The notes under the pieces are model-generated. The model saw nothing but the letters and a program-made list of their open reading frames with translations, made no database searches and had not been told where the DNA came from. The position numbers and the translations under genes were made by a program. Below, piece after piece: positions 31,869 through 41,044 of a stretch of 60,383 nucleotides of DNA (positions are counted from its first letter, which is position 1; each line of letters begins with the position of its first letter). Source of the stretch: Gilliamella sp. Pas-s25 (GTDB lineage Bacteria > Pseudomonadota > Gammaproteobacteria > Enterobacterales > Orbaceae); the NCBI RefSeq assembly GCF_009795885.1, contig NZ_WTEV01000018.1, positions 1 through 60,383 of the forward strand, in the 5' to 3' direction.

Positions 31869-34427
31869 ATGACAAATGAATACAATTTAACCGACCACAC
31901 ACCAATGATGCGGCAGTATTTAAAATTAAAAGCCGAAAACCCTGATATTTTGCTTTTTTATCGCATGGGTGATTTTTATGAGATGTTTTATGATGATGCC
32001 AAGCGTGCCTCGCAGCTTTTAGATATTTCGCTCACAAAACGTGGCTCGTCAAATGGTGAACCGATTCCTATGGCGGGAGTGCCGTATCATGCGGTTGAAA
32101 GTTATTTAGCCAAGTTAATATCACTGGGTGAATCGGTGGCTATTTGTGAACAAATAGGCGATCCAGCAACAAGCAAAGGGCCAGTTGAACGTAAAGTTGT
32201 TCGTATTGTTACTCCAGGCACAGTCAGTGACGAATTATTACTAGAAGATCGCAAAGATAATTTACTTGCCTCAATCTGGCAACATAAAAACCATTATGGT
32301 TATGCCACACTTGATATTAGTTCTGGTCGCTTTTATGTTTTTGAATGTGATAACTTCGAAGCAATGCAAGCTGAACTGCAACGTACAAGCCCTGTTGAAT
32401 TGCTATATCCCGAAGAATTTCAATCCATGCCATTAATTGAACATCGCCATGGTCTGCGCCGTCGTCCACAATGGGACTTTGATCTTGAAACGGCAAAACA
32501 ACAGCTTAATTTGCAATTTGGCACCAATGATTTAGTTGGATTTGGTGTAGATGCGTGCAATTATGCACTATGTGCAGCAGGTTGCTTATTACAATATGTT
32601 AAAGATACCCAGCGCACCGCTCTGCCCCATATACGTTCCATTATTAAGCAATCGACAATTGACTTTGTCGTGCTAGATGCTGCAACTCGCCGTAATTTGG
32701 AAATCACCGAAAACCTAACGGGTGGGACACAAAATACCGTTGCTGAAATTCTTGATAAAACCCAAACACCAATGGGCAGCCGAATGCTTAAACGTTGGTT
32801 GCACTCACCAATCCGTAATTTGGCAATATTACAAAATCGACAACAAGCGATTAGTGAATTACAAAATTATATTGATGATGTTAATCCGTTATTAAAGCAA
32901 ATTGGTGATTTAGAACGTATTTTAGCAAGGCTGGCACTGCGTACCGCTCGTCCTCGTGATTTTGCCCGTTTGCGTGATGCTTATAATCTGCTACCGCAAT
33001 TACAAAAACTATTGAGTAGCCTAACCTCACCCGCATTAATTGGCTTGCGTGCCAAGATAAATCAATTTGAAAACCTCGCTAATCTATTAACTCGCGCTAT
33101 TGTCGAAGCGCCCCCCGTAATTATTCGTGATGGTGGCGTGATTGCCAGCGGGTATAATGCAGAATTAGACGAATTGCGATGTTTAGCTGATGGGGCAACC
33201 AATTATTTAGAACAGCTTGAAATCCGAGAGCGTGAAACACTTGGCATTGATACGTTAAAAGTTGGATTTAATGCAGTGCATGGTTACTATATTCAAATAA
33301 GTCGCGGACAAAGTCATTTAGCGCCAATTCATTATACTCGCCGTCAGACGCTGAAAAATGTTGAACGATATATCATCCCGGAGCTTAAAGAGTACGAAGA
33401 TAAAGTGCTCACCTCTAAAGGGCGAGCCTTAGCACTTGAAAAGCAACTTTACGAACAGCTATTTGATCTGTTAATGCCAGATCTAGCCGATATGCAAATC
33501 AGCGCTGAGGCTATTGCCGAACTTGATGTGCTTACCAATCTAGCAGAACGGGCATTAACCCTTAACTACCAAAAACCGACACTATCGACCAATGCCGGTA
33601 TAGAAATTAAAGATGGACGACATGTGGTAATTGAGCAAGTTTTACAAACACCATTTATTGCAAACTCATTATCACTGTTGCCAAATAGGCGAATGTTAAT
33701 TATTACTGGCCCCAATATGGGCGGTAAAAGTACCTATATGCGCCAAGCGGCCTTAATTGTACTACTGTCTTATATTGGTAGTTTTGTCCCTGCTTCTAAA
33801 GCAATCATTGGACCTGTTGATCGCATTTTTACCCGAATTGGCGCCTCTGATGATTTGGCATCAGGTCGTTCTACCTTTATGGTCGAAATGACCGAAACGG
33901 CCAACATTATGCATAATGCTACAGAACAAAGTCTTGTTTTAATGGATGAAATCGGTCGGGGTACCTCAACGTATGATGGGCTTTCTTTAGCTTGGGCCTG
34001 TGCTGAGAATTTAGCCAATCAAATAAAATCAATGACGCTTTTTGCAACCCATTATTTTGAATTAACCCAGTTACCAGAACATATGCAAGGCGTTTATAAC
34101 GTCCACTTCGATGCCATTGAACACGATAACAACGTTGCTTTTATTCATGAGGTTTCTGAAGGTGCTGCAAGTAAAAGTTTTGGTATTGCTGTGGCAGGGC
34201 TTGCAGGTGTACCTAAGGCTGTATTAAAACGAGCTAAACAAAAATTGAAAGAGCTTGAAATAATATCAAAACAGTCAGCTAACAGTGGCGTTGATAAATC
34301 GCAACTTTCTTTGATCGACAAGCCTGAACCGTCAGAGGTAGAAGAAGCGTTAAAACAGATCGATCCCGATGCTTTAACACCAAAACAAGCATTAGAGATG
34401 TTATATCAATTAAAAAAATTACTATGA
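31869..34427 (+). CDS. mutS: DNA mismatch repair protein MutS
   Basis: Recognises mismatches and starts MutHLS repair. The 852 residues (853 in E. coli) carry the N-terminal mismatch-binding FYEMF motif ([10 protein letters not shown]), the lever/clamp domains, Walker [10 protein letters not shown] (near residue 617), the DEIGRGTST motif and the C-terminal dimerisation helices. A functional MutS bears on the stability of the short tandem repeats found at 39.0 and 40.7 kb. It stands alone after a long gap. Confidence 0.98.
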   Translation: MTNEYNLTDHTPMMRQYLKLKAENPDILLFYRMGDFYEMFYDDAKRASQLLDISLTKRGSSNGEPIPMAGVPYHAVESYLAKLISLGESVAICEQIGDPATSKGPVERKVVRIVTPGTVSDELLLEDRKDNLLASIWQHKNHYGYATLDISSGRFYVFECDNFEAMQAELQRTSPVELLYPEEFQSMPLIEHRHGLRRRPQWDFDLETAKQQLNLQFGTNDLVGFGVDACNYALCAAGCLLQYVKDTQRTALPHIRSIIKQSTIDFVVLDAATRRNLEITENLTGGTQNTVAEILDKTQTPMGSRMLKRWLHSPIRNLAILQNRQQAISELQNYIDDVNPLLKQIGDLERILARLALRTARPRDFARLRDAYNLLPQLQKLLSSLTSPALIGLRAKINQFENLANLLTRAIVEAPPVIIRDGGVIASGYNAELDELRCLADGATNYLEQLEIRERETLGIDTLKVGFNAVHGYYIQISRGQSHLAPIHYTRRQTLKNVERYIIPELKEYEDKVLTSKGRALALEKQLYEQLFDLLMPDLADMQISAEAIAELDVLTNLAERALTLNYQKPTLSTNAGIEIKDGRHVVIEQVLQTPFIANSLSLLPNRRMLIITGPNMGGKSTYMRQAALIVLLSYIGSFVPASKAIIGPVDRIFTRIGASDDLASGRSTFMVEMTETANIMHNATEQSLVLMDEIGRGTSTYDGLSLAWACAENLANQIKSMTLFATHYFELTQLPEHMQGVYNVHFDAIEHDNNVAFIHEVSEGAASKSFGIAVAGLAGVPKAVLKRAKQKLKELEIISKQSANSGVDKSQLSLIDKPEPSEVEEALKQIDPDALTPKQALEMLYQLKKLL

Positions 34428-34430
34428 TTT

Positions 34431-34463
34431 TAATAACGCGATAGCTGTTGTATCGCGTTATTA
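34431..34463 (+). terminator. stem-loop after mutS
   Basis: A perfect 13-base stem TAATAACGCGATA/TATCGCGTTATTA with a seven-base loop, three bases past the stop. It lacks a following U tract. Confidence 0.55.
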
Positions 34464-34501
34464 TGCATCTAAAAAAATTCACAGGTGTTGATCAATAAAA
34501 T

Positions 34502-34527
34502 ACCGTCAGATAGTATTTTCTGGCGGT
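34502..34527. terminator. stem-loop between mutS and dld
   Basis: ACCGTCAGA/TCTGGCGGT with an eight-base loop in a convergent gap. The minus-strand side continues into ATTTTATT, so it may terminate dld. Confidence 0.5.
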
Positions 34528-34575
34528 TAAATTTCAATACTTGATATCTAAAATTTAACGCTACTCAACCATGCA

Positions 34576-36273
34576 TTAAGTCCAATTTTTCTTCTTAGAT
34601 GTTTTACCTATGCCCGGATTAAGACTGTTTGTGGGATCAAGCTCTTGATAGAATTTTTTCAGATCTGCATTGGCGTGATACAAATGCCCCACATTGTGCT
34701 CAGCAGGGTATTGCGCGCCACGCTGATCAAGCAATGCTAAAATATCCTCCTTAACTTTATCGCAATCTACTCCTTTTTTAGCAATATAATCTTGATGAAA
34801 CACATAACAGAAAAAATGCCCATAATACATTTTGTAAATAAAGTTTTGATCAATGTTTTGTGGCAGTGTTTCAAACCAATCGGTATCATTACGCCTTAGT
34901 GCAATATCTAATGCAACAATATTTTCCACGGTTTTGCTATGTACATTTCGGTAAGACGTTGCAGCCCCCGCTGCCGCAAAACGGTGTAACATTGCCGCTT
35001 CGGCTTCTTTTTCATTACACAAAAAATAATTACCATTTTTATTTTGAAAATAGTCTTTCAAAAAAGCCTCAGCTTCAGCAATCCCATCATCCGCCATTTT
35101 TAAAATAAGATGATGTTCATAACGATCACGATAATCACGCAATGACTTTGGTAAATGATTAGGTAAAAATTTGCAGGCGAAGATAGAAAACCGGTCCGAA
35201 AAATTTTTAGGAAAGAATGGAATTTTCGCCGTAACACGATCAACAATATTTTTAAAAACGAACATACGAGGCATCATATCAGTACCTAACTTTTTAATGG
35301 CTAAAAAGGTCGGTTTTCCATATATAGCGGCAATATCAAAAGCCACACGGTGCATATATTCACCCGACACAGGCAAGGTTTTAAATTGACTTAAAATGTG
35401 GCGACGAATACCGTTTAGTTCATTAATATCATTAGTACCGATATAAAATACTGCCGATTTTTGCTCAAGTGGAAAAGTGTCAAGACGCACTGCAAAAACC
35501 ATTAAGCGCCCTGCACTGCCTGATGCTTCGTAATGACGGGCGGGATCAGCATTAAAGCGAGCAGGCGTATTAGCATCAATTTCACGAACATGATCACAAT
35601 AATGATGATCATGCCCTAAACCAGCATCTCGTCTAATATCTTTATCGGTATAGTTATGATTTTGTAAGTTCTGTAAAATCGTTTCTGGATCATCCCCCAG
35701 TTCAATCCCTAAATGATTCACTAAGCGCAATTGTCCTTGCTGGTCTAATTGTGCAAACACAGCCATTTGCGTATACGCAGGTCCGCGCTGAATAAGTGCC
35801 CCCCCTGAATTATTACAGACCCCTCCCATAACAGAAGCACCAATGCAAGATGAGCCAATGACCGAATGCGGTCCACGATGATATTTTTTTAATTCCTTTT
35901 CTAAACGAAAGAGTGTGCTACCAGGCAAGCAAACAACTTGCTCACCATTTTCTATCACTTTAATGCCATCTAATCGACGAGTACTGACAATAACAATAGG
36001 ACGATCATAATCATTACCATCAGGCGTAGAGCCACCAGTTAACCCCGTATTGGCTGATTGAGTAATAACAATAATATCCGCTTCCACACAGGCTTTTAAA
36101 ACCAGCCACTGCTCGACTAACGTCCCGGGTAAAACAACAGCTAACGCATCGCCTTCGCCAAAGCGAATCCCTTGGCGGTAAGGTAACGTGCGCGCTGGAT
36201 CGGTTAAAGTGTGTTTAGCACCAACAATTTCTTGTAACGTCTTAATAAATATAGCTGATTTGTTGCTATTCAT
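34576..36273 (-). CDS. dld: quinone-dependent D-lactate dehydrogenase Dld
   Basis: A peripheral membrane FAD enzyme that oxidises D-lactate to pyruvate and feeds electrons to the quinone pool. The 565 residues align along their length with E. coli Dld. Visible are the FAD domain with QSANTGLTGGSTPDGNDYDR and SVIGSSCIGASVMGG, the membrane-binding region, and the C-terminal HNVGHLY and DPTNSLNPGIGKTSKKKNW. AAGGAA supports this ATG; a longer frame adds 17 residues without a ribosome site. Confidence 0.97.
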   Translation of the reverse strand: MNSNKSAIFIKTLQEIVGAKHTLTDPARTLPYRQGIRFGEGDALAVVLPGTLVEQWLVLKACVEADIIVITQSANTGLTGGSTPDGNDYDRPIVIVSTRRLDGIKVIENGEQVVCLPGSTLFRLEKELKKYHRGPHSVIGSSCIGASVMGGVCNNSGGALIQRGPAYTQMAVFAQLDQQGQLRLVNHLGIELGDDPETILQNLQNHNYTDKDIRRDAGLGHDHHYCDHVREIDANTPARFNADPARHYEASGSAGRLMVFAVRLDTFPLEQKSAVFYIGTNDINELNGIRRHILSQFKTLPVSGEYMHRVAFDIAAIYGKPTFLAIKKLGTDMMPRMFVFKNIVDRVTAKIPFFPKNFSDRFSIFACKFLPNHLPKSLRDYRDRYEHHLILKMADDGIAEAEAFLKDYFQNKNGNYFLCNEKEAEAAMLHRFAAAGAATSYRNVHSKTVENIVALDIALRRNDTDWFETLPQNIDQNFIYKMYYGHFFCYVFHQDYIAKKGVDCDKVKEDILALLDQRGAQYPAEHNVGHLYHANADLKKFYQELDPTNSLNPGIGKTSKKKNWT

Positions 36274-36569
36274 AGGGGATTCCTTTGCAATGTTAAATGA
36301 TGCTGGTGATTTTATAATCAACACATCTTAATCGAATCACCTACAATTTACTATGCAATTTTTAGCCAGTAACGAGACTTCAGGAATTATATTTTATGAA
36401 TATAAACAATGAAATACAAAAAACAGAAACTAATTTATGAATAAAAACAACAAAGATAGGTTTATACTATCAATCGTTGGAAAGAATAGTTGTTAATAGC
36501 AAATCTTTGAATTCTTTATAAAATTATTGAAAACACAAAATAAAAAACTCAATAAAATCAAAGTTATCC

Positions 36570-37520
36570 CTAAGTGTTTTTTATACATGTCTGTCTATCT
36601 TCTTGACTAAAAAAACTCCACGCTACAAATCGGCTTACTTTCTGCCCTTGAGTCATGGGCACAATTTTGCTATCAGTCACTCCAACCGCTGTTAGCTGTT
36701 TTTTTATCAATTCCAATGAGGATTTTTTAGACACTAACGAAGTAAACCACAAACATTGATGTTTAAATGCTACACTTTCGTTAATCATATTAGTAATAAA
36801 AGTACTTTCACCACCTTGACACCACAGTTCGGCATGTTGTCCTCCAAAGTTAAGAACGGCTTTTTGATTTGGATTGGTTAACTTACCCAAATTGGTTAGT
36901 TTTTTTCGTGTACTTGCTAACGCATCTTGTGCCGAAGCATGGAAAGGCGGATTGCAAAGTGTTAGCATGTAAAATTCGTTCGGTTTAATAATATGCTTAA
37001 AAATCGCCGTACTGTCTTTTTGCAAACGGCACTGCACTGCCCCATTCAACATACGATTAGATTGGCAAATTAACGATGCAGCTTTAATGGTGGTAGGATT
37101 AATATCGCTACCGACAAACGACCAACCATATTCAGCCCGCCCAATAATTGGATAAATGGCATTAGCGCCAATACCGATATCTAAAACACGAATTTGCTTA
37201 CCTGTCGGAATGTTATTTTGATTGTCTTGTGCCAATAAATCGGCTAAATAGTGAATATAATCCGCTCGACCAGGGATGGGGGGGCATAAATAACCATCTG
37301 GAATATCCCAATAATTCACCTGATAAAACCTAAATAACAAGGCTTTATTTAACATTTTAACCGCCAGCGGATCGGCAAAATCGATCGACAAATTGCCATA
37401 TGGATTCTGCTTTACATATAGAGACAGTTCAGGCAGTATTTTGATGAGGTTTGCAAAATCATAACCGTTGCGATGTTTGTTTCGGCTATGTAATTGGGGC
37501 TTTTTTAATGGCGTTTGCAC
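36570..37520 (-). CDS. rlmF: 23S rRNA (adenine(1618)-N6)-methyltransferase RlmF
   Basis: Methylates A1618 of 23S rRNA. The 316 residues show SVDFADPLAV-type and WDIPDGYLCPPIPGRADYIH family blocks, the SAM motif LDIGIGANAIYP and the catalytic NPPFH. The start codon is GTG with AGGA five bases upstream. It stands alone, with gaps on both sides. Confidence 0.95.
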   Translation of the reverse strand: MQTPLKKPQLHSRNKHRNGYDFANLIKILPELSLYVKQNPYGNLSIDFADPLAVKMLNKALLFRFYQVNYWDIPDGYLCPPIPGRADYIHYLADLLAQDNQNNIPTGKQIRVLDIGIGANAIYPIIGRAEYGWSFVGSDINPTTIKAASLICQSNRMLNGAVQCRLQKDSTAIFKHIIKPNEFYMLTLCNPPFHASAQDALASTRKKLTNLGKLTNPNQKAVLNFGGQHAELWCQGGESTFITNMINESVAFKHQCLWFTSLVSKKSSLELIKKQLTAVGVTDSKIVPMTQGQKVSRFVAWSFFSQEDRQTCIKNT

Positions 37521-37987
37521 GGTTGTCCTATTTTATCCAAAATCAAATAACAACTATTATAACTGCTTAACTGCAATATGCGAAAACCGAACAAATAAAT
37601 TAATCAAAATTACTGCAGTGGAGCGTTGTTTTTTTACTCTAAAACAGCTTTGGTATATTATTGATTTTATTTAAATTTTTATTTTTTTAAATAAAATCAC
37701 ACATTTATAGGCTAGTTTTTTATTACGTTGAGTTTGGATTTTTAAGAAAAGCGCTTTTATTATTTAATAACAGCGGTTTAATAACCGTTGTTTAATAACA
37801 AAGCACCAGTTTTTAAATCTTATCGGTCGGAGTGCTTTTTTGGCTTTCAGTCATTAAAACTCAAGACTCGCAGGCTTTGCCTGCTCAGCGCCCCAACTTA
37901 CGCGGGGGCTTTATTCTTTGTTATATTATCCTCTCAAGCACCATAACCCCCCCCGCGACCTAAGGATTAAGAAATAAACGCTAAAAG
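37521..37987. other. palindrome-rich non-coding gap after the repeat-unit gene
   Basis: No gene is seen. The gap holds the perfect palindrome AAAAGCGCTTTT (37747-37758), the stem AACAGCGGTT/AACCGTTGTT (37769-37792), a long-loop stem AAAGCAC/GTGCTTT (37800-37838) and the hairpin GCAGGC-TTT-GCCTGC (37870-37884). The tandem 1.6-kb unit begins near 37845. Confidence 0.55.
37870..37884. terminator. hairpin downstream of the copy-A gene
   Basis: GCAGGC-TTT-GCCTGC, a perfect six-base stem, conserved at the same place in copy B (39479-39493). No strong U tract follows, so its role as terminator is uncertain. Confidence 0.4.
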
Positions 37988-38902
37988 CTAAGGTGCGGTG
38001 CAAACGCCATAGTTGCCGGAGCGGCCGCTGCTGCTGCTGGGGGTGAGGACTTGGCCGTTGAGCGAGTAGATAAGGAACGAGTTGCTACCTGTAGCGTCGG
38101 TCGCCCAGTAGAGGTTGTCGGCGAAGTCCGAATTACCAGTGTACCAGTTCACGTAGCCCCACTCCGAGAGAAAGCCAGCGCCTATGTGACGCGTGTAATG
38201 ATTAACTGATGAGCTAGGTGTTGCACCTAAATTATGATAGTTTGAATTGGTTAAATCTCTTACCCGTGACATTCGATAACCCAAACTATTACACCATGCT
38301 AACACTTCAGGAAATGTCCAAGACCACGGTCTCCCCCGATTAACAAACCACTGCCTCAACACAAATCCATATCTTACAACCTCATTATCATTACTATCTC
38401 TACCCACTAATTCAAAAGTCTGCGGTAACCTTGGCACGGTAATTTGATTAGGATAAGGATCACGCCATTGAGTTCTTGCCTCTGGACCTGTTAGCGTCAC
38501 ACGAAACTCGACATAGCCTTCGTTATTACATTCTCTTTTTCGCGTCACTGTGGCAGTAATTCCCTCATGCGTGACTGGCGCTCCCCATGTCAATTCGCTT
38601 GCTTCTCCCATTATGATGAAATCAAAATATAATCCATTAGCTCCCGTAGTTGGAAAATTAAGTGCGTATGATGCAGGATCGGTTGATTGAACTAGGAATC
38701 CATAATCGGGTTCCCACATGTCAGCGGGGCCCGCGAAGGAATGCTCGCCGATATCAAGAATAGGTCTTACGGATTTGAGGATCCCCCATTGTAACGATGG
38801 CAGTATTATGGCATCACTGCGATCACCTCCTTGACTATTTTGACCCGATAATGCTTGTGAATTCAACGAAAACGACAATAATGATAGGAGTATCAACGCC
38901 AA
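37988..38902 (-). CDS. phase-variable exported lectin-like surface protein, copy A
   Basis: The coordinates cover the part downstream of a TTG with no ribosome site; the frame is open back to 39046. The better start is the ATG at 39063 (AGGTGA upstream), which three AGACACC repeats leave out of frame. With four repeats the product has a 56-residue N-terminal extension containing NLPNNRVRRVFTLISF and ending in a hydrophobic signal-like core before SQALSGQ. The mature part has a conserved N-terminal domain. A C-terminal module (FVLRQWFVNRG, WCNSLGYR, IGAGFLSEWG, YWATD, ending GVCTAP) resembles C-type-lectin-like adhesin tips. The last 200 bases are far richer in G+C than the genome. Family assignment is by pattern only. 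Confidence 0.65.
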   Translation of the reverse strand: MALILLSLLSFSLNSQALSGQNSQGGDRSDAIILPSLQWGILKSVRPILDIGEHSFAGPADMWEPDYGFLVQSTDPASYALNFPTTGANGLYFDFIIMGEASELTWGAPVTHEGITATVTRKRECNNEGYVEFRVTLTGPEARTQWRDPYPNQITVPRLPQTFELVGRDSNDNEVVRYGFVLRQWFVNRGRPWSWTFPEVLAWCNSLGYRMSRVRDLTNSNYHNLGATPSSSVNHYTRHIGAGFLSEWGYVNWYTGNSDFADNLYWATDATGSNSFLIYSLNGQVLTPSSSSGRSGNYGVCTAP

Positions 38903-39003
38903 CGAAATTTTTTGGGATAATGTTGATAGTAATTTGAGAGATAACTTCGAGGATATAAACGAGATTAAAGTAAAAACTCGTCTAACGCGGTTATTTGGTA
39001 AAT

Positions 39004-39063
39004 TTAAGACATAGGTTTGCCAGCGCTGGTGTCTGGTGTCTGGTGTCTAAAATGATAATGCAT
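39004..39063 (-). CDS. out-of-frame 19-codon leader of copy A
   Basis: ATG with AGGTGA six bases upstream, reading MHYHFRHQTPDTSAGKPMS then TAA. It runs through the heptad repeats. At three repeats it ends here; with one more repeat it would continue into the downstream gene. It is probably the true start of that gene rather than a separate peptide. Confidence 0.5.
   Translation of the reverse strand: MHYHFRHQTPDTSAGKPMS
39028..39048 (-). repeat. heptanucleotide repeat (AGACACC)3, copy A
   Basis: Three perfect head-to-tail copies of a 7-bp unit between the start codon (39063) and the main frame. The distance from ATG to the frame is 161 bases (two more than a multiple of three), so 3n+1 repeats restore the frame. 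Confidence 0.9.
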
Positions 39064-39418
39064 TGCGGTTCACCTGTCAAGTAAATTGTTGTTTTATTTA
39101 TCTTTTATGTGTTTATTTGCTTGTAAAATAAGCTACTTCTTTAAATTGATGAAAGTATAACCATTAAAAAAAAGATTGGCTAGTTTTTTTGGGGAAATTT
39201 TTGGTAAAAATTATTTAGGTGTGACTTCGATTAAGTTTTATAAAAACTTTAAATTATTGAAATATTTGTTTTTTATTAAAATAACAATAAAATAAAATCA
39301 ATATTTTTTGACAATTTTTTGCCTGATATTGAGTTTTTTGTTTTGATGGATGAAGTGGATTGAGGGAACTGGTTTCATTCATTTGCTGTTTAGATATTCA
39401 AAATAGCTATAGTGACCA
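39064..39418. other. AT-rich upstream region of copy A
   Basis: Non-coding and almost identical to 40689-41044. It presumably carries the promoter for the minus-strand gene, but no convincing -35/-10 pair was found. Confidence 0.4.
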
Positions 39419-39478
39419 CATCCAAAACCCTACCACACTAAAATAGATTATGGTTTCAATCATTAAAACTCAGGACTC

Positions 39479-39493
39479 GCAGGCTTTGCCTGC
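39479..39493. terminator. hairpin downstream of the copy-B gene
   Basis: GCAGGC-TTT-GCCTGC, identical to the one at 37870-37884. Confidence 0.4.
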
Positions 39494-39597
39494 TCAGCGT
39501 CCCAACTGCGTGGGAGCGCTACACTAGGGCTTTGTTCTTTGATTGATTATCCTTATAATCAGTACCATAAACCCAACAGCGGGCCAAGGATTAAGAA

Positions 39598-40527
39598 CTA
39601 AGGCGTGGCGCAAATCCCGCGCGGACTATTACTTGTTTTGTTGAAGTATACGTCGCCGACATCCGAGTCCACATCAAACTGAGTATTTCCCGTCGTGTCA
39701 CTCGTCCAGTATTGGTAGTCGTAGACGAAACCAGCTCCAGCATAAAGGTATGTGCCACCCCACTCAGAAAAAAATCCAGCCCCAATTTGGCGCTGGTAAT
39801 GATTACCACTTGATGATGGTATGGCGCCGACGGAGCCTTTACACCAATCGCCTTCCCACATACCCAAACAGACTGCGTTGGTGAGATCCTTTACTTGCGG
39901 CACTCGATAGCCTAAATCTCTACACCACGCTTCTGTATTAGGATAGTTATCTTGTTTATCTCCGCGGTTGACGAACCACTTCTGCAACACAAATCCATAT
40001 CTTACAACCTCATTATCATTACTATCTCTACCCACTAATTCAAAAGTCTGCGGTAACCTTGGCTTAGCAATTAAACTCGGATGAGGATTGTTTATTTTAG
40101 CTCTTGCCTCTGGACCTGTTAGCGTAACACGAAACTCAACATCACATTCGCGATTACATTCTGTTTTCCTCGTTACTGTTGCAGTGATTCCTTCATGCGT
40201 GACTGGTGTCCATGTCAATTCACTTGCTTCTCCCATTATGATTAAATCAAAATATAATCCATCAGCACCTGTGGTTGGGAAATTAAGCGCGTATGATGCC
40301 GGATCAGTTGATTGAACTAGGAAGCCATAATTTGGGTTCCATATATCAGCAGGACCTGCGAATGGGCCACTACCCGAAACAAGCTCGGGCATCACGGATT
40401 TGATGACGCCCCATTGTAACGATGGCAGTATTATGGCATCACTACGATTACCCCCTCGACTATTTTGACCCGATAATGCTTGTGAATTCAACGAAAACGA
40501 CAATAATGATAGGAGTATCAACGCCAA
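39598..40527 (-). CDS. phase-variable exported lectin-like surface protein, copy B
   Basis: Paralogue of copy A, same design: main frame entered by an unsupported TTG here, while the ATG at 40688 with AGGTGA lies out of frame by one 7-bp repeat. Signal region and blocks such as VQSTDPASYALNFPTTGA and RLPQTFELVGRDSNDNEVVRYGFVL are shared almost unchanged. The C-terminal third differs (WCRDLGYRVPQVKDLTN, extra Cys pair near CLGMWEGDWC, IGAGFFSEWG, YWTSD, ending GICATP). Such a pattern suits surface proteins under diversifying selection. The stop is followed by the conserved hairpin. Confidence 0.65.
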   Translation of the reverse strand: MALILLSLLSFSLNSQALSGQNSRGGNRSDAIILPSLQWGVIKSVMPELVSGSGPFAGPADIWNPNYGFLVQSTDPASYALNFPTTGADGLYFDLIIMGEASELTWTPVTHEGITATVTRKTECNRECDVEFRVTLTGPEARAKINNPHPSLIAKPRLPQTFELVGRDSNDNEVVRYGFVLQKWFVNRGDKQDNYPNTEAWCRDLGYRVPQVKDLTNAVCLGMWEGDWCKGSVGAIPSSSGNHYQRQIGAGFFSEWGGTYLYAGAGFVYDYQYWTSDTTGNTQFDVDSDVGDVYFNKTSNSPRGICATP

Positions 40528-40628
40528 CGAAATTTTTTGGGATAATGTTGATAGTAATTTGAGAGATAACTTTGAAGATATAAACGAGGTTAAAGTAAAA
40601 ACTCGTCTAACGTGGTTATTTGATAAAT

Positions 40629-40688
40629 TTAAGACATAGGTTTGCCAGTGCTGGTGTCTGGTGTCTGGTGTCTAAAATGATAATGCAT
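40629..40688 (-). CDS. out-of-frame 19-codon leader of copy B
   Basis: Identical layout to the copy-A leader: ATG behind AGGTGA, through the heptads, then a stop after 19 codons because the repeat number is three. Probably the real start of the copy-B gene in its ON state. Confidence 0.5.
   Translation of the reverse strand: MHYHFRHQTPDTSTGKPMS
40653..40673 (-). repeat. heptanucleotide repeat (AGACACC)3, copy B
   Basis: Three perfect 7-bp units between the ATG (40688) and the main frame; the ATG-to-frame distance is again 161 bases. Same repeat number and phase as copy A. Confidence 0.9.
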
Positions 40689-41044
40689 TATGGTTCACCT
40701 GTCAAGTAAATTATTGTTTTATTTATCTTTTATGTGTTTATTTGCTTGTGAAATAAGCTACTTCTTTAAATTGATGAAAGTATAACCATTAAAAAAAAGA
40801 TTGGCTAGTTTTTTTGGGGAAATTTTTGGTAAAAATTATTTAGGTGTGACTTCGATTAAGTTTTATAAAAACTTTAAATTATTGAAATATTTGTTTTTTA
40901 TTAAAATAACAATAAAATAAAATCAATATTTTTTTGACAATTTTTTGCCTAATATTGAGTTTTTTGTTTTGATGGATGAAGTGGATTGAGGGAACTGGTT
41001 TCATTCATTTGCTGTTTAGATGTTCAAAATAGCTATAGTGACCA

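Larger units (their letters stand above)
37845..39418. repeat. tandem 1.6-kb unit, copy A
   Basis: Direct repeat of 39453-41044. Both start with CATTAAAACTCA(A/G)GACTCGCAGG and end at AATAGCTATAGTGACCA. The flanks and 5' halves of the genes are nearly identical; the 3' ends of the genes diverge. Thirty-four bases separate the units. Confidence 0.85.
39453..41044. repeat. tandem 1.6-kb unit, copy B
   Basis: Second copy of the unit at 37845-39418, same orientation, with hairpin, gene, heptad repeats and upstream region in the same order. Confidence 0.85.

Noticed and set aside
37988-40527. The two lectin-like genes as targets of a diversity-generating retroelement
   Set aside because: The variable C-termini of a lectin-like fold suggest it, but paralogue differences include many third-position changes not tied to adenine sites. 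No template repeat or reverse transcriptase is in the window.
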